Source: Methylococcaceae bacterium UBA975 (GTDB taxonomy: Bacteria > Pseudomonadota > Gammaproteobacteria > Methylococcales > Cycloclasticaceae). Taken from it: DNA of 64,000 nucleotides. Shown piece by piece: positions 36,164 through 44,750 of this stretch. A program made the translations under genes and the position numbers. Position 1 is the first letter of the stretch; every line of letters begins with the position of its first letter. The notes beneath the pieces are model-generated. The model worked only from the letters and a program-made list of their open reading frames with translations, made no database searches and had not been told where the DNA came from. The DNA lies in contig DBBV01000012.1 of NCBI GenBank assembly GCA_002292375.1, forward strand, positions 1-64,000, read 5' to 3'.

Positions 36164-37207
36164 ATGGATATGAAAAACAGCGTGGTAGAGCGCTATACCG
36201 AAGGCGCCGAAAGCGTGCAAACCGCCTTGTGTTGCCCGGTTGATTATGACGCCACACTATTGGCCTTATTGCCGACAGAAGTGATAGAAAAAGACTACGG
36301 TTGCGGCGACCCATCGCGTTATGTGCAAGCGGGTGATGTGGTGTTGGATTTGGGTTCAGGCTCCGGAAAAATTTGCTATATGGCGGCGCAATTAGTGGGT
36401 GACTCGGGCCGGGTTATTGGCGTGGATATGAACGATGAGATGCTCGCCTTAGCAAGAAAATACCAAGCGGAGATGGCGCAAAAACTTGGCGGCGATAAGG
36501 TGAGTTTTGTCAAAGGGCAGATTCAAGATTTAAAAACGCACCTTGATCAACCGAATGACGAACAGCCGATGATCGCTGATAACTCGGTGGATGTAGTGCT
36601 GTCTAATTGTGTGCTAAATCTTGTGAATGATAGCGATAAAAAACAATTGGTCGAAGAAATTTTTCGTGTCGTTAAACCGGGTGGGCGTATCGCTATTTCT
36701 GACATCGTGGCGGACGAAACGATTCCAGCCCATTTAAAAGCCGACCCCGAGCTTTGGTCGGGTTGTATTTCAGGTTCGTTCCTTGAAGACGAGTTTTTAG
36801 ACAGCTTTAAACAAGCGGGTTTTTTAGCGGTTAAATACGATAAATGGGACGCAAAACCTTGGCAGGTAGTTGAAGGTATTGAGTTTCGTTCAGTGACACT
36901 TACTGCAGTTAAGGGGCAATCAGAACCTTGTATCGACAAGGGTCACGCGGTGATTTACAAAGGCCCTTACGCAGAAATCAGCGATGATGAGGGCCATGTT
37001 TATTACCGTGGCAAACGGATGGCGGTGTGTGAGCGCAGTTACAACTTTATAATTAATGGTCCTTATGCGGATGACTTTATTGCTATTACTCCGGCCAAGT
37101 TATCGGACGGGCAGGCTTGGTGCGCACCGTCAGGCACGATTCGTCCTGCAAGTGAAACCAAGGGCTCGCAACACAGTCAGGCGAATACAGGCGGTTCATG
37201 TTGTTGA
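36164..37207 (+). CDS. arsM: ArsM-like SAM-dependent methyltransferase
   Basis: A 347-residue class I methyltransferase. The SAM site is VVLDLGSGSGKICYMAAQL with IGVDMNDEM; IAISDIVADETIP follows later. Cys residues sit where arsenite methyltransferases bind As(III): ALCCPVDYD, DYGCGDPS and LWSGCISGSF. A C-terminal domain of about 90 residues (YKGPYAEISDDEGHVYYRGK) ends in SCC, another possible arsenic-binding pair. It would methylate arsenite using SAM. Position between arsS and the glycosyltransferase supports the arsenic role. An AGAGGAAA site precedes the ATG. Confidence 0.87.
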   Translation: MDMKNSVVERYTEGAESVQTALCCPVDYDATLLALLPTEVIEKDYGCGDPSRYVQAGDVVLDLGSGSGKICYMAAQLVGDSGRVIGVDMNDEMLALARKYQAEMAQKLGGDKVSFVKGQIQDLKTHLDQPNDEQPMIADNSVDVVLSNCVLNLVNDSDKKQLVEEIFRVVKPGGRIAISDIVADETIPAHLKADPELWSGCISGSFLEDEFLDSFKQAGFLAVKYDKWDAKPWQVVEGIEFRSVTLTAVKGQSEPCIDKGHAVIYKGPYAEISDDEGHVYYRGKRMAVCERSYNFIINGPYADDFIAITPAKLSDGQAWCAPSGTIRPASETKGSQHSQANTGGSCC

Positions 37208-37230
37208 GTTAATCTAGGCCTGTAGTCTCT

Positions 37231-37920
37231 ATGCAAAAAGCCATCGCCATTATAATTCCCGCCTTAAATGAAGCCGAGGTGTTGCCGGCAACGTTAGTGT
37301 CGTTACAGCCGTTACGCCAACAAGGTGTTGAGCTGATTATGGTGGATGGGGGCAGTGTTGATAAAACACGTGAAGTAGCACAAGGCTTAGTCGACCACTG
37401 CTTAGAGACGACAGCCGGGCGGGCGCAGCAAATGAACCAAGGGGCAGCCCTAGCGACAGCGGAGCTATTGCTGTTTTTACACGCAGATACGCAACTGCCG
37501 GTGGATGCCTATCAGCAATTAATTACGTTACCGAGCACGCCGAATCTTTGGGGCCGCTTTAATGTGCGATTAGACGGACCTCAATGGGCGCTTAGGTTGA
37601 TTGAACGCATGATGAATTGGCGTTCCTGTCTAACGGGGATGGTGACAGGTGATCAGGGGATGTTTGTGAGTAAAGCCCTGTTTGAACGCGTACAAGGCTT
37701 TCCATCGATTGCCTTGATGGAAGATATAGCCATCAGCAAACAACTTAAACAATACAGCGCACCGATTTGTTTAAAGAGCACCATGCTGACGTCAAGTCGC
37801 CGATGGCAACAGCACGGCATATTGCGCACGGTACTATTAATGTGGCGCTGCAGGTGGGCGTATTTCTTTAGTGCTGACCCTGCTGTATTAGCAAAAAAGT
37901 ATGCGAGTCGTCGTCATTAA
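37231..37920 (+). CDS. TIGR04283-type glycosyltransferase of the arsenosugar cluster
   Basis: A 229-residue GT-A family 2 enzyme: AIIIPALNEAEVLPATL at the start, LIMVDGGSVDKT, then the characteristic ELLLFLHADTQLP and a C-terminal MEDIAISKQLKQY. TIGR04283 glycosyltransferases are named for their linkage to arsenosugar synthesis. The enzyme may transfer or process the sugar moiety, but its precise acceptor is not known from the sequence. Fourth and last gene of the cluster; its stop overlaps the convergent glnD stop by 4 bp. Confidence 0.88.
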   Translation: MQKAIAIIIPALNEAEVLPATLVSLQPLRQQGVELIMVDGGSVDKTREVAQGLVDHCLETTAGRAQQMNQGAALATAELLLFLHADTQLPVDAYQQLITLPSTPNLWGRFNVRLDGPQWALRLIERMMNWRSCLTGMVTGDQGMFVSKALFERVQGFPSIALMEDIAISKQLKQYSAPICLKSTMLTSSRRWQQHGILRTVLLMWRCRWAYFFSADPAVLAKKYASRRH

Positions 37921-40544
37921 CTGGCTTGCTCAACGTTTTTTGTTGTTGCCAGCTTGTCTAACAGTAATTGCTTTAAGCGTTCCAAAACTGCAGCGTCTGT
38001 AATCATTTTGTCGTTGGCGTCGGTGATATAAAAGATATCTTCGGCTTTGCTGCCCAAGGTGGCTATTTTGGCGTTGCGTACGTTAATTTTACATTCACTA
38101 AAACACTGCCCAATACGTGAGAGCACACCGGGTTCGTCATGGGTGTTGATTTCTAATACGGTATAGCGCTCGAGGTGGTCGTCACTAAACGTCACCGTGG
38201 TTTCAGTATTGAAGTGCTTAGATTGACGCGTTTTATGGCGTTTAACTGATAGCTGCGCCTGATCCGGGTGCAGTAGGTTTTGTCGCAATATATTGGCGAT
38301 TGCGTGCTCGCGCTCCAAATCACCAATGGGTGTGCCATCGGCTTCTAAAATATGGAAGCTGATCAATGATATCCCTTCGTGTGTGGTGATAATTCTAGCG
38401 TCTAGGATATTTAAGGCTAATTGGTCTAAGGTGGCGGTACATAAGGCAAACGTGCCGTGCCGGTCATCAATATAAATAAATACTTCAGCGCCACCGCGAT
38501 TGGTTTGCGGGCGCAGCAACACAAGAGGGAGTTGGCTAGGTGAGCACGAGGCGATAGCGAGGGTATGCCAAATGCTGTCTTCAACGGAGAATCGGGCGAA
38601 ATAATGCTTGCTAATACTTCGCCAAACGGCATTAATTTTATCATCACCTAGACCGCGAGCGTGCAGGCCAAGGCGTGCTTGATACTGAAGGTCGGTAAAA
38701 ATATCATCGTCATCACTGGGCGACTGTAACCCTCGGCGTAACACTTTTTGTGTATTGTAATAGAGTTCCTTTAGCAAAGAGCCCTTCCAGTCGTTCCATA
38801 ACGTTGGGTTGGTGGCTCTGATATCGGCAACGGTTAAAAGGTACAGGTAGTCTAGGTATTCTAGGCTACCGATTTTTGACGCAAACTGATGAATGACTTT
38901 GGGGTCATTGATATCCTTGCGCTGTGCGGTCATGGACATGATCAGATGGTTTTTGACTAGCCAACCAACCAGTTCGCTGTCGTACTTATTGTAGTGATGC
39001 TCTTTGCAAAATGCGATGGCATCGACCATACCGAGTTCTGCATGATTGCCACCCCGACCCTTGGCGATATCATGAAATAAGCCGGCTAAATAAAGCAACT
39101 CTGGTTTTGCGATGTTTTTAAATACCTCGTAACAATGAGGCAGTTCGTCACGGTGTTTTTTTAAGGCAAAACGGCGTAAGTTTCTTACGATAAATAGTGT
39201 GTGCTGATCAACGGTATAGGCGTGAAATAAATCGTATTGCATGCGCCCTATAATGTCGTTAAAGGCGGGAATGTAGGCCGCCATTACACCATAACGATTC
39301 ATTCTTCTAAATTGACGGGTAATGCCGTGTGGTTGACGAAGGATGTCTAGAAAAATATGTTGCGCCTTTGGGTTGGCTCTAAACGCATCGTCGATTAAAT
39401 GTAAGCTTTCCCTAATCAAACGAATGGTCGCTGATCGGACACCCTTAATCTCGGGGTGTTTTTGTAATTGGAAAAAGATGTCTAATAAGGCCGTGGGATG
39501 CTCAGTAAACGTATTAGGGTGGGTGACCTCTATGTAGCCATTGAGTACGCGGAATGACTCATTAATGGGGTGAACGTCGAGCGCTTTGTTTTGCATTGCC
39601 TCAGTAAAAACTTGCAGCACGAGTTCATTGATGCGCTCAAGGTCCATCACCGTTCGGTAATACTGCTGCATAAAGCTTTCAACGGCTAGGTTGTTGTCAC
39701 CGTCCTCATAACCAAAGGCAAGTGCAAGGCTTTTTTGATAATCGAATAATAAGCGATTTTCAGGGCGATTTGCCAATAGGTGCAGCTCAAAACGCACTTG
39801 CCAGAGAAAACGTTGTCCTTTAATAAGTTTTCGGTATTCACGCTTAGTTAAAAAGGCGTTATTAACCAATTCGCCCAAAGAATTTGAACCGAAATAGCGC
39901 TGCGTTATCCACTGGATGGTTTGAATGTCTCTTAAACCGCCGGGACCATCTTTGATGTCGGGCTCCAGATTGTAGGCAGTGTCACCAAATTTTAAATGCC
40001 TTTTTTGTTGTTCATCGACCTTTTGTTGAAAAAACTCAATCGGTGACCAAATGTTGTCGGGACTGATTTTTTCGATCATACCGCTAAATAGCTCAGCGGA
40101 GCCAGTAATAAGCCTCGACTCCATGAGGTTGGTAATGACAGTAACGTCCAACTGTGACTGTTCAATACAATCTTTTAGCGTCCGCACGCTTAGACCTGGC
40201 TTTAGACCAATGTCCCATAAAAAAGTGCTAAAGGATTCTATGTTCGTTTGGTATTGGGTTAATTTTTCTTCATCAAAAATAATCAACAGGTCAATATCTG
40301 AAAAGGGGTGTAACTCAGCGCGGCCATAACCACCTGTTGCAATGAGTGATAGCTCGTTTGAATAAGCACCGAGGAAATCGCTCCAAGCACTGCTTAATAA
40401 CCGGTCAATAAAGTCGCTACGTGATTCCAGCAACTCTTCGATGGGTGTTTCACCTTTGGAGCGTTCAATTAGCTGTTCATTGAACAGCTGGATGGATTTT
40501 TTTGCCTCTTTAATGCTGGGAGAAGGGGTGTCTTGAATGCTCAT
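37917..40544 (-). CDS. glnD: bifunctional uridylyltransferase/uridylyl-removing enzyme
   Basis: An 875-residue sensor of nitrogen status that uridylylates and de-uridylylates PII. The nucleotidyltransferase domain has LIATGGYGRAELHPFSDIDL (about 66-85). The GlnD linker follows, with DGPGGLRDIQTIQWI (about 200). The HD hydrolase domain has LFHDIAKGRGGNHAELG (about 490). Two C-terminal ACT domains (one with LNILDARIITTHEG, one with EINTHDEPGVLSRIGQCF) bind glutamine. Length and domain order are normal. Its ATG overlaps the map stop by 4 bp, so map-glnD is an operon as in E. coli. Confidence 0.95.
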   Translation of the reverse strand: MSIQDTPSPSIKEAKKSIQLFNEQLIERSKGETPIEELLESRSDFIDRLLSSAWSDFLGAYSNELSLIATGGYGRAELHPFSDIDLLIIFDEEKLTQYQTNIESFSTFLWDIGLKPGLSVRTLKDCIEQSQLDVTVITNLMESRLITGSAELFSGMIEKISPDNIWSPIEFFQQKVDEQQKRHLKFGDTAYNLEPDIKDGPGGLRDIQTIQWITQRYFGSNSLGELVNNAFLTKREYRKLIKGQRFLWQVRFELHLLANRPENRLLFDYQKSLALAFGYEDGDNNLAVESFMQQYYRTVMDLERINELVLQVFTEAMQNKALDVHPINESFRVLNGYIEVTHPNTFTEHPTALLDIFFQLQKHPEIKGVRSATIRLIRESLHLIDDAFRANPKAQHIFLDILRQPHGITRQFRRMNRYGVMAAYIPAFNDIIGRMQYDLFHAYTVDQHTLFIVRNLRRFALKKHRDELPHCYEVFKNIAKPELLYLAGLFHDIAKGRGGNHAELGMVDAIAFCKEHHYNKYDSELVGWLVKNHLIMSMTAQRKDINDPKVIHQFASKIGSLEYLDYLYLLTVADIRATNPTLWNDWKGSLLKELYYNTQKVLRRGLQSPSDDDDIFTDLQYQARLGLHARGLGDDKINAVWRSISKHYFARFSVEDSIWHTLAIASCSPSQLPLVLLRPQTNRGGAEVFIYIDDRHGTFALCTATLDQLALNILDARIITTHEGISLISFHILEADGTPIGDLEREHAIANILRQNLLHPDQAQLSVKRHKTRQSKHFNTETTVTFSDDHLERYTVLEINTHDEPGVLSRIGQCFSECKINVRNAKIATLGSKAEDIFYITDANDKMITDAAVLERLKQLLLDKLATTKNVEQAS

Positions 40545-41344
40545 GCGTTGTAGGCTTCAGATGGAATGTGTGTAGCTTCTATGGTTTCGGCTGAACGTAG
40601 CGTGAATATTTCAAAGCCGGTGGCGGTCACAGCTAAGGTATGTTCAAACTGGGCTGACAAGCTTCTATCTTTCGTGACTACCGTCCAATCATCGGACAAT
40701 AGTTTTACGTGTCGTTTGCCAGCGTTTACCATCGGCTCGATGGTAAAGGTCATGCCTTCTTCCAGTGTGATGCCCGTATCAGGTTTGCCGTAATGAAGCA
40801 CTTGAGGTTCCTCGTGAAAAACACGGCCGATACCGTGGCCGCAATACTCTCTGACGACTGAATAGCGCTTGCCTTCGACATAACGTTGAATTGCGTGCCC
40901 TATATCACCTAATTTGACGCCGGGTTTGACTAGGCTGATGCCGAGGTATAAGGCTTTTTGGGTGGTTTCGATAAGGCGCTTAGCCAGAATGCTAGGCTCT
41001 CCGACAACAAACATTTCGCTGGTGTCGCCATGAAACTCGTCTTTGATGACGGTGATGTCAATGTTAACGATATCGCCTTTCTTTAAAACCTTATGGCTGG
41101 GTATGCCGTGGCAGACAGTATGATTTACTGAGGTGCAAATAGACTTTGGGAAGCCGTGGTAATTAAGCGGCGCAGGTATCGTCTGTTGATGATTAACCAT
41201 GTAATCATGACAGCGCTGATCAAGCTCTTCCGTGCTAACGCCGGGGACCACGTATTCGGCGATCATTTCTAGCACGTCGGCGGCCAATCGACCGGCAATG
41301 CGCATCTTTTCTATTTCTTCAGGGGTTTTAAGAGTGATGCTCAT
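40541..41344 (-). CDS. map: type I methionine aminopeptidase
   Basis: A 267-residue enzyme that removes the initiator Met from new proteins. The five metal ligands are visible: Asp in GDIVNIDITVIKDEFHGD (two Asp), His in CGHGIGRVFHEEP, Glu in MTFTIEPMV and Glu in QFEHTLAVT. Length is normal for the bacterial type I enzyme. It is divergent from rpsB, as in E. coli and many gammaproteobacteria. A TATAAT on the minus strand (41389-41384) lies at a suitable distance from the start. Downstream, glnD overlaps it by 4 bp. Confidence 0.95.
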   Translation of the reverse strand: MSITLKTPEEIEKMRIAGRLAADVLEMIAEYVVPGVSTEELDQRCHDYMVNHQQTIPAPLNYHGFPKSICTSVNHTVCHGIPSHKVLKKGDIVNIDITVIKDEFHGDTSEMFVVGEPSILAKRLIETTQKALYLGISLVKPGVKLGDIGHAIQRYVEGKRYSVVREYCGHGIGRVFHEEPQVLHYGKPDTGITLEEGMTFTIEPMVNAGKRHVKLLSDDWTVVTKDRSLSAQFEHTLAVTATGFEIFTLRSAETIEATHIPSEAYNA

Positions 41345-41400
41345 AATGTGTTTTAACAGTGTAATATAGACTATAGAGTGGTGATTATAACTGGTTTAGA

Positions 41401-41429
41401 TTGTCGTTATGGGCTAAATATGGTATAAA
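41401..41429 (+). promoter_or_regulatory. rpsB-tsf promoter with extended -10
   Basis: TTGTCG (41401-41406), a 17-bp spacer and TATAAA (41424-41429) preceded by TGG. The TATGGTATAAA sequence resembles the extended -10 of the E. coli rpsB promoter as I remember it. Transcription should start near 41436, leaving a leader of about 145 nt before the rpsB start. In E. coli the rpsB leader is the target of S2 feedback regulation. Confidence 0.75.
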
Positions 41430-41435
41430 GCGTCG

Positions 41436-41579
41436 CCACTTTTGGCAACAACGATCACATGCATTAACACATTCGGTAGGGTGCTTGAAAAAATCAGGTT
41501 ACCGTTTGGGATGCGTGGTAGTTATCAACCCGAGTCATGCCAGTTTTTCTGGAAGGCTACAACAATGAAGGAAGTATAA
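41436..41579 (+). promoter_or_regulatory. rpsB leader, candidate S2 autoregulatory region
   Basis: The untranslated leader between the predicted start site and the rpsB ATG contains several short inverted repeats, such as CGCCACTTTTGGC near 41433, and a GGAAG ribosome-binding site (41572-41576). Its length and position match the regulated leader of gammaproteobacterial rpsB. I have not folded it; regulation by S2 is inferred from the family. Confidence 0.5.
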
Positions 41580-42410
41580 ATGTCTAATATTACAATGCGT
41601 GAAATGCTCGAAGCAGGTGTTCATTTTGGTCACCAAACGAGATACTGGAATCCTAAAATGGCCCCTTACATCTATGGTGAGCGTGGCAAGATTCATATTA
41701 TTAACTTAGAAAAAACATTGCCGTTATTTAACGACGCATTGAATTTTATTAATAAGTTAGCAGCAAACAAAGGCACGATAATGTTTGTTGGTACAAAAAA
41801 AGCAGCACGTAAAACAGTTGCTGAAGAAGCTAAACGTTGCAATATGCCATACGTTGACCATCGCTGGTTAGGTGGTATGTTGACAAACTTTGGCACGATT
41901 AAAAAATCGATCAATCGTCTAAAAGAACTTGAAGCCATGCGTGAAGACGGAAGCTTAAACCGTTTTAGCAAAAAAGAAGGCTTGAAGTTTATGCGTCAGC
42001 TAGAAAAACTTGAACGCAGTGTTGGCGGTATTAAGGACCTAAAAGGACCGCCTGATGCGATCTTAGTGATGGACGTAGGGTATGAGAAAATTGCCATTAA
42101 AGAAGCTGGCAAATTAGGTATCCCCGTGATTGGTATTGTCGATTCAAACAATAAACCGATTGGTGTTGATTACGTTATTCCTGGGAATGATGATTCAATT
42201 AGAGCATTAACATTGTATTGCCAAAGTTTTGCGGCCGCTATTCTTGAAGGTAAAGCGAGTGTTATAAAAGAGCTTGTTAATGACCCGGAAGTGGCTAAAT
42301 CAGTGGCTAAAAAAGCCGTTGTAAAAAAAGCACCGGCTAAAAAAGCCCCCGCAAAGAAAGCGGCTGATGAAAATACAGAGGTTTCCGAAGACGCTAGTAA
42401 AGAAGGCTAA
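41580..42410 (+). CDS. rpsB: 30S ribosomal protein S2
   Basis: A 276-residue S2: MREMLEAGVHFGHQTRYWNPKM at the start, then VDHRWLGGMLTNFGTIKKS and GIPVIGIVDSNNKP. The body ends near residue 235; about 40 further residues form an Ala/Lys-Pro tail (KKAPAKKAPAKKA) and then an acidic end. This is longer than the 241-residue E. coli protein, though similar tails occur in other bacteria. First gene of rpsB-tsf, with an attenuator-like hairpin before tsf. Confidence 0.97.
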   Translation: MSNITMREMLEAGVHFGHQTRYWNPKMAPYIYGERGKIHIINLEKTLPLFNDALNFINKLAANKGTIMFVGTKKAARKTVAEEAKRCNMPYVDHRWLGGMLTNFGTIKKSINRLKELEAMREDGSLNRFSKKEGLKFMRQLEKLERSVGGIKDLKGPPDAILVMDVGYEKIAIKEAGKLGIPVIGIVDSNNKPIGVDYVIPGNDDSIRALTLYCQSFAAAILEGKASVIKELVNDPEVAKSVAKKAVVKKAPAKKAPAKKAADENTEVSEDASKEG

Positions 42411-42433
42411 TACCAACGTTTAGGGCAGAATAT

Positions 42434-42458
42434 AACGCCCCCGCATGGGGGCGTTTTT
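42434..42458 (+). terminator. hairpin attenuator between rpsB and tsf
   Basis: AACGCCCCC (42434-42442) and GGGGGCGTT (42447-42455) form a 9-bp GC-rich stem with a GCAT loop, followed by a short T run. It lies 24 bp after the rpsB stop and 30 bp before tsf, so it probably lowers, rather than abolishes, transcription into tsf. Confidence 0.88.
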
Positions 42459-42487
42459 ATAAACAAATTAATATTGAGGTTTAAAAG

Positions 42488-43372
42488 ATGAGTGTAACCG
42501 CTGCAATGGTAAAAGAATTACGTGAAAGAACGGGTTCTGGCATGATGGAATGCAAAAGAGCGTTAGTTGAAACAGGTGGTGACCTAGAAGTGGCCATCGA
42601 AAATATGCGTAAAGCCGGTATGGCGAAAGCAGACAAAAAAGCAGGTCGAATTGCTGCTGAAGGCGTTATCACAATAGCGAGTTCTAGCGATGGTTCTAAA
42701 ACAACTATCGTAGAGATTAATAGCGAAACAGACTTCGTTTCACAAGGCGACGATTTTAATAATTTTGCGAGCTCAGTGGCGAAGACAGTAGTCGAAAATG
42801 ATGTGAATGACGTGGCTTCATTAAATGACTTTGCGTTAGCTGGGGATACAGTGACTGTAGACGAAAAGCGCCGCGCTTTGATTGCCAAAATTGGTGAAAA
42901 CATTAATGTGAGACGTTTTGCAACCATTGGTACGGATGACAGTATTGTGGGTACGTATATGCACGGTGTGCGCATTGGTGTGTTGGTAGAGATGCAAGGC
43001 GGCAGTGTTGAGTTGGCTAAAGACATTGCGATGCATATTGCGGCAACAAAGCCGTTATGTGTTGCAGAATCAGATGTGCCTGCTGAAGAAGTTGAAAAGG
43101 AAAAAGAAATTTTTAGAGGGCAAGCGGCAGAAAGCGGAAAGCCGGCTGAGATCGTAGAAAAAATGATCGTTGGTAAAATTAAAAAGTTTCTAAAAGAAGT
43201 GACTTTATTAGGCCAGCCTTTTGTTAAAGACGGTGATGTAACGGTTGAACAATTGTTAAAGTCGAATAATGCTAAAGTTATTTCCTTTGTACGTTTTGAA
43301 GTAGGCGAAGGCATCGAAAAGAAAGAAGAGGATTTTGCAGCTGAAGTGATGGCTCAAGTACGAGGCGAATAA
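42488..43372 (+). CDS. tsf: translation elongation factor Ts
   Basis: A 294-residue EF-Ts. It has the N-terminal UBA-like domain (VTAAMVKELRERTGSGMMEC then KRALVETGGDLEVAIENMRK) and the core motif IVEINSETDFVSQGDDF that contacts EF-Tu. It recycles EF-Tu-GDP to the GTP form. Length is normal (E. coli 283). TTGAGG precedes the ATG. pyrH follows after only 3 bp, so tsf-pyrH-frr are probably one transcript. Confidence 0.97.
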   Translation: MSVTAAMVKELRERTGSGMMECKRALVETGGDLEVAIENMRKAGMAKADKKAGRIAAEGVITIASSSDGSKTTIVEINSETDFVSQGDDFNNFASSVAKTVVENDVNDVASLNDFALAGDTVTVDEKRRALIAKIGENINVRRFATIGTDDSIVGTYMHGVRIGVLVEMQGGSVELAKDIAMHIAATKPLCVAESDVPAEEVEKEKEIFRGQAAESGKPAEIVEKMIVGKIKKFLKEVTLLGQPFVKDGDVTVEQLLKSNNAKVISFVRFEVGEGIEKKEEDFAAEVMAQVRGE

Positions 43373-43375
43373 GCG

Positions 43376-44089
43376 ATGGGCGAACTGGCGTATAAACGAA
43401 TTTTGTTAAAACTAAGCGGAGAAGCCTTTATGGGTGATGCCGCTGGTGGTATCGATAGTGCTACAGTTCTGCGACTGGCTGAAGAAATAAAAGAGCTGTG
43501 CGATACCGGCGTTCAAGTAGGTTTGGTGATAGGTGGTGGTAATATTTTACGTGGCTCCGAAATAGCCTCTGAAGCGCTCAATCGGGTGACCAGTGATCAC
43601 ATGGGTATGTTGGCTACGGTGATCAACGCCTTAGCCATGCAGGACTCTTTAGAGTCACTCGGACAACCTGTTCGAGTGATGTCTGCACTTAAGATCAACC
43701 AAGTATGCGAAGACTTTAAACGCCGTAGAGCCATTAGGCACCTAGAAAAGGGGCGGGTTGTTATTTTTGCAGCAGGAACCGGTAATCCATTTTTTACGAC
43801 AGATTCAGCAGCAAGTTTGCGGGGGATTGAAGTAGACGCAGATCTGTTGATTAAAGCCACTAAGGTTGATGGGATATACTCTGAGGACCCAGTGTTAAAC
43901 CCAAATGCTGAATTCTATCCAAGAATAAGTTTTGATGAAGCAATCGATATGCGTTTAAATGTTATGGATGCGACGGCATTGGTACTTTGTCGTGATCATA
44001 ATTTAACATTAAGGGTTGTTAACATATTCGATAAAGGCGCCATTAAACGTGTGGTTAATGGAGAGGACGTGGGTTCATTGGTGCAGTAA
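43376..44089 (+). CDS. pyrH: UMP kinase
   Basis: A 237-residue bacterial UMP kinase of the amino acid kinase fold: KRILLKLSGEAFMGD, then VGLVIGGGNILRG, and VVIFAAGTGNPFFTTDSAA. It phosphorylates UMP to UDP in the cytoplasm. CTP synthase, acting later in the same pathway, is encoded at the other end of this gene run. Three bases after tsf and 14 before frr. Confidence 0.97.
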   Translation: MGELAYKRILLKLSGEAFMGDAAGGIDSATVLRLAEEIKELCDTGVQVGLVIGGGNILRGSEIASEALNRVTSDHMGMLATVINALAMQDSLESLGQPVRVMSALKINQVCEDFKRRRAIRHLEKGRVVIFAAGTGNPFFTTDSAASLRGIEVDADLLIKATKVDGIYSEDPVLNPNAEFYPRISFDEAIDMRLNVMDATALVLCRDHNLTLRVVNIFDKGAIKRVVNGEDVGSLVQ

Positions 44090-44103
44090 AAACAGGGATT
44101 ATT

Positions 44104-44661
44104 ATGATTGAAGATATTTTTAAAGACGCCGATGTGCGTATGGGTAAGTCAGTCGAAGCGTTTCAAAAAGAACTGACTAAGATTCGGACGGGTCGGGCTC
44201 ACCCGAGTTTGTTAGAACACATTGTTGTGTCATATTACGATGTTGATACGCCGCTTAATCAAGTAGCTACGGTTAATATAGAAGATGCAAGAACGCTATC
44301 GATTATGCCATGGGAAGCCGGCATGATTGGGCCGGTAGAAAAAGCCATTATGAAGGCTGACCTTGGGCTGAATCCTGTGACGGCGGGTAATGTTATCCGT
44401 GTACCGATGCCACCGCTAACGGAGCAACGACGTAAAGAGTTGGTAAAAGTGGTGCGTAATGAGGCCGAAAACGCACGCATTGCGATACGAAATATTCGCC
44501 GAGATGCTAACTCTGAGTTTAAAGAAGCGCAGAAAGAAAAAATGATCACCGAAGATGAGCAGCGTGCAGGCGAAGACAGGGTGCAAAAGTTAACCGATCA
44601 GCACATTAAGGACATTGATAAAAACCTTGAAGTTAAAGAAACTGATTTAATGTCGATGTAG
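44104..44661 (+). CDS. frr: ribosome recycling factor
   Basis: A 185-residue RRF: MIEDIFKDADVRMGKSVEAF, TGRAHPSLLEHIVVSYY, and VPMPPLTEQRRKELVKVVRN then AENARIAIRNIRRDAN. It splits post-termination ribosomes with EF-G. Length is exactly that of E. coli Frr. ATG 44104 follows the pyrH stop by 14 bp. A gap of 89 bp precedes uppS. Confidence 0.97.
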   Translation: MIEDIFKDADVRMGKSVEAFQKELTKIRTGRAHPSLLEHIVVSYYDVDTPLNQVATVNIEDARTLSIMPWEAGMIGPVEKAIMKADLGLNPVTAGNVIRVPMPPLTEQRRKELVKVVRNEAENARIAIRNIRRDANSEFKEAQKEKMITEDEQRAGEDRVQKLTDQHIKDIDKNLEVKETDLMSM

Positions 44662-44750
44662 CACTCATTGTCGAAACTTTAGGCAGTTGACTATGATGGT
44701 GCAAAATTGAACGATAATTCTTCCTATTAGGCAAATTTAAAAGGTTTATC

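Noticed and set aside
42481..43314. A 277-codon leftward frame opposite tsf
   Set aside because: Complete mirror of EF-Ts; Ser/Thr/Phe-rich shadow composition and no own signals.
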